DNA from: Heliopora coerulea
Taxonomy: Eukaryota; Cnidaria; Anthozoa; Scleralcyonacea; Helioporidae
Assembly: GCA_030142905.1 (NCBI GenBank)
Contig: JASJOG010000281.1
Location: forward strand, 1-64,000
Length of the DNA: 64,000 nt
Direction: 5' to 3'
The notes below the pieces were generated by a model. That model was not told the origin of the DNA. It ran no database searches and was given only the letters and a program-made list of their open reading frames with translations. Position 1 is the stretch's first letter, and each line of letters starts with the position of its first letter. Both the position numbers and the translations under genes were made by a program. Below, one piece after another: positions 63,400-64,000 of this stretch.

Positions 63400-64000
63400 A
63401 AGGGGTCATATCATTACAAAATGTTCTTCCAGTGATCCGTGTACTTAAATCCTATATTGGTTTTAAACCCATCGACGAACTTATCAAATATCCTAATGCC
63501 GGGATTATGCTACTTGGTGGCTTCAATCGCTTCAACTATTGACATATATGTAATCATTTTAATTTGCGGCAAATGGTTAAAAATTCAACACGTGGTGTAG
63601 GTGATGCAACCCTAGACTTAATTTTTACCAACTTGTTTCATCGCTATAATTCTCCAAAAATTCTGCCCGGCATTGGTTTGAGTGACCATAATTCATTAAT
63701 TATTCGGCTGGTAAAATCTGTTCGTAAGATGAAAGCTGAATTGGTATTCAAAAGAACAGTAAACTCACATTTGAGGTATAGTTGTGGGAGATGGTTGGTT
63801 TCTACAGACTGGTCATTTATTCAAGATCTCCCAACGTGTACACAAAAACTTTCTGCATTCCAAACTTTGCTAAGTTATGCTGTTGACACTTTTTCCATTG
63901 CGGAAAATTAAACAACATCCAATAGATAAACCTTGGATTACAACTGAGTTAAAAATTTTAATCCAACAACGACAGCAAGCAATGTTCAATGACCCACTGC
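63400..64000 (+). mobile_element. LINE, endonuclease-RT junction, runs off the right edge
   Basis: Plus strand: YPNAGIMLLGGFNRFNY is a decayed form of the APE endonuclease block with LLGDFN (Asp lost). Then VGDATLDLIFTN and ILPGIGLSDHNSLIIRLV contain the catalytic SDH motif. After a frame slip near 63905, DKPWITTELKILIQQRQQAM is the linker before RT in CR1/L2-type LINEs. RT should follow outside the window. Confidence 0.8.

Overview
The window looks like AT-rich nuclear DNA of a marine invertebrate animal, most likely an anthozoan cnidarian (stony coral or anemone). This is inferred from short exons with GT-AG introns, a fibrinogen-related gene, a synaptobrevin-like gene, and a dense mix of Penelope-like, BEL/Pao, Ty3/gypsy, DIRS-like, LINE, Harbinger, hAT, Tc1/pogo and Crypton-like remnants. 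No prokaryotic operon, CRISPR array or rRNA gene is visible. Species cannot be decided from sequence alone.

Two host genes can be supported. (1) A secreted fibrinogen-related protein on the minus strand, with three phase-compatible exons: a signal-peptide exon (8092-8031), a coiled-coil exon (4413-4253) and the N-terminal part of a fibrinogen C-terminal domain (791-414). It continues off the left edge and carries one in-frame TGA. Its introns hold a Penelope-like element (about 4.9-6.56 kb) and a dead Tc1-like transposon (1854-3442). (2) A synaptobrevin/VAMP-like R-SNARE on the plus strand (exons 44448-44526, 45713-45792, 48798-48848). Its last exon reads in phase to a CaaX-like Cys-Val-Ile-Leu ending, while another frame of the same exon encodes a transmembrane segment.

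Most of the rest is layered mobile DNA. At 8.98-12.30 kb two Penelope-like copies with GIY-YIG nucleases lie head to head in a 3.3 kb palindrome bounded by hammerhead-like ribozyme motifs. A third copy ends at 14.44 kb. From 19.9 to 24.55 kb lie fold-back and terminal-inverted-repeat elements. At 24740-35007 is an old Harbinger element (MADF/BESS gene plus transposase pieces). Its intron was hit by a nearly intact, very young BEL/Pao element (25662-31953, two 437-bp LTRs differing at one seen base, TATAT target duplication), and one of its inverted repeats was hit by a small TA-flanked MITE (34603-34911).

At 36.0-41.83 kb an old Ty3/gypsy element on the minus strand keeps both LTRs but has lost most of pol. 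It contains a DIRS-like gag ORF with its own intron (itself invaded by a 237-bp inverted pair of Penelope ends) and a 5'-truncated LINE. From 49.9 kb onward come LINE 3' ends, a solo Penelope ribozyme end, a tRNA-derived pseudogene, a hAT element (about 52.6-57.2 kb) containing a MITE, a LINE and a Crypton-like recombinase relic, then several MITEs. One MITE is a pogo/Tigger derivative that keeps a PIP-box C terminus. The window ends in the endonuclease region of another LINE. Long stretches (6.6-8.0, 15.2-18.4, 35.0-36.0, 45.8-48.8, 57.2-62.6 kb) show no gene I can recognise.
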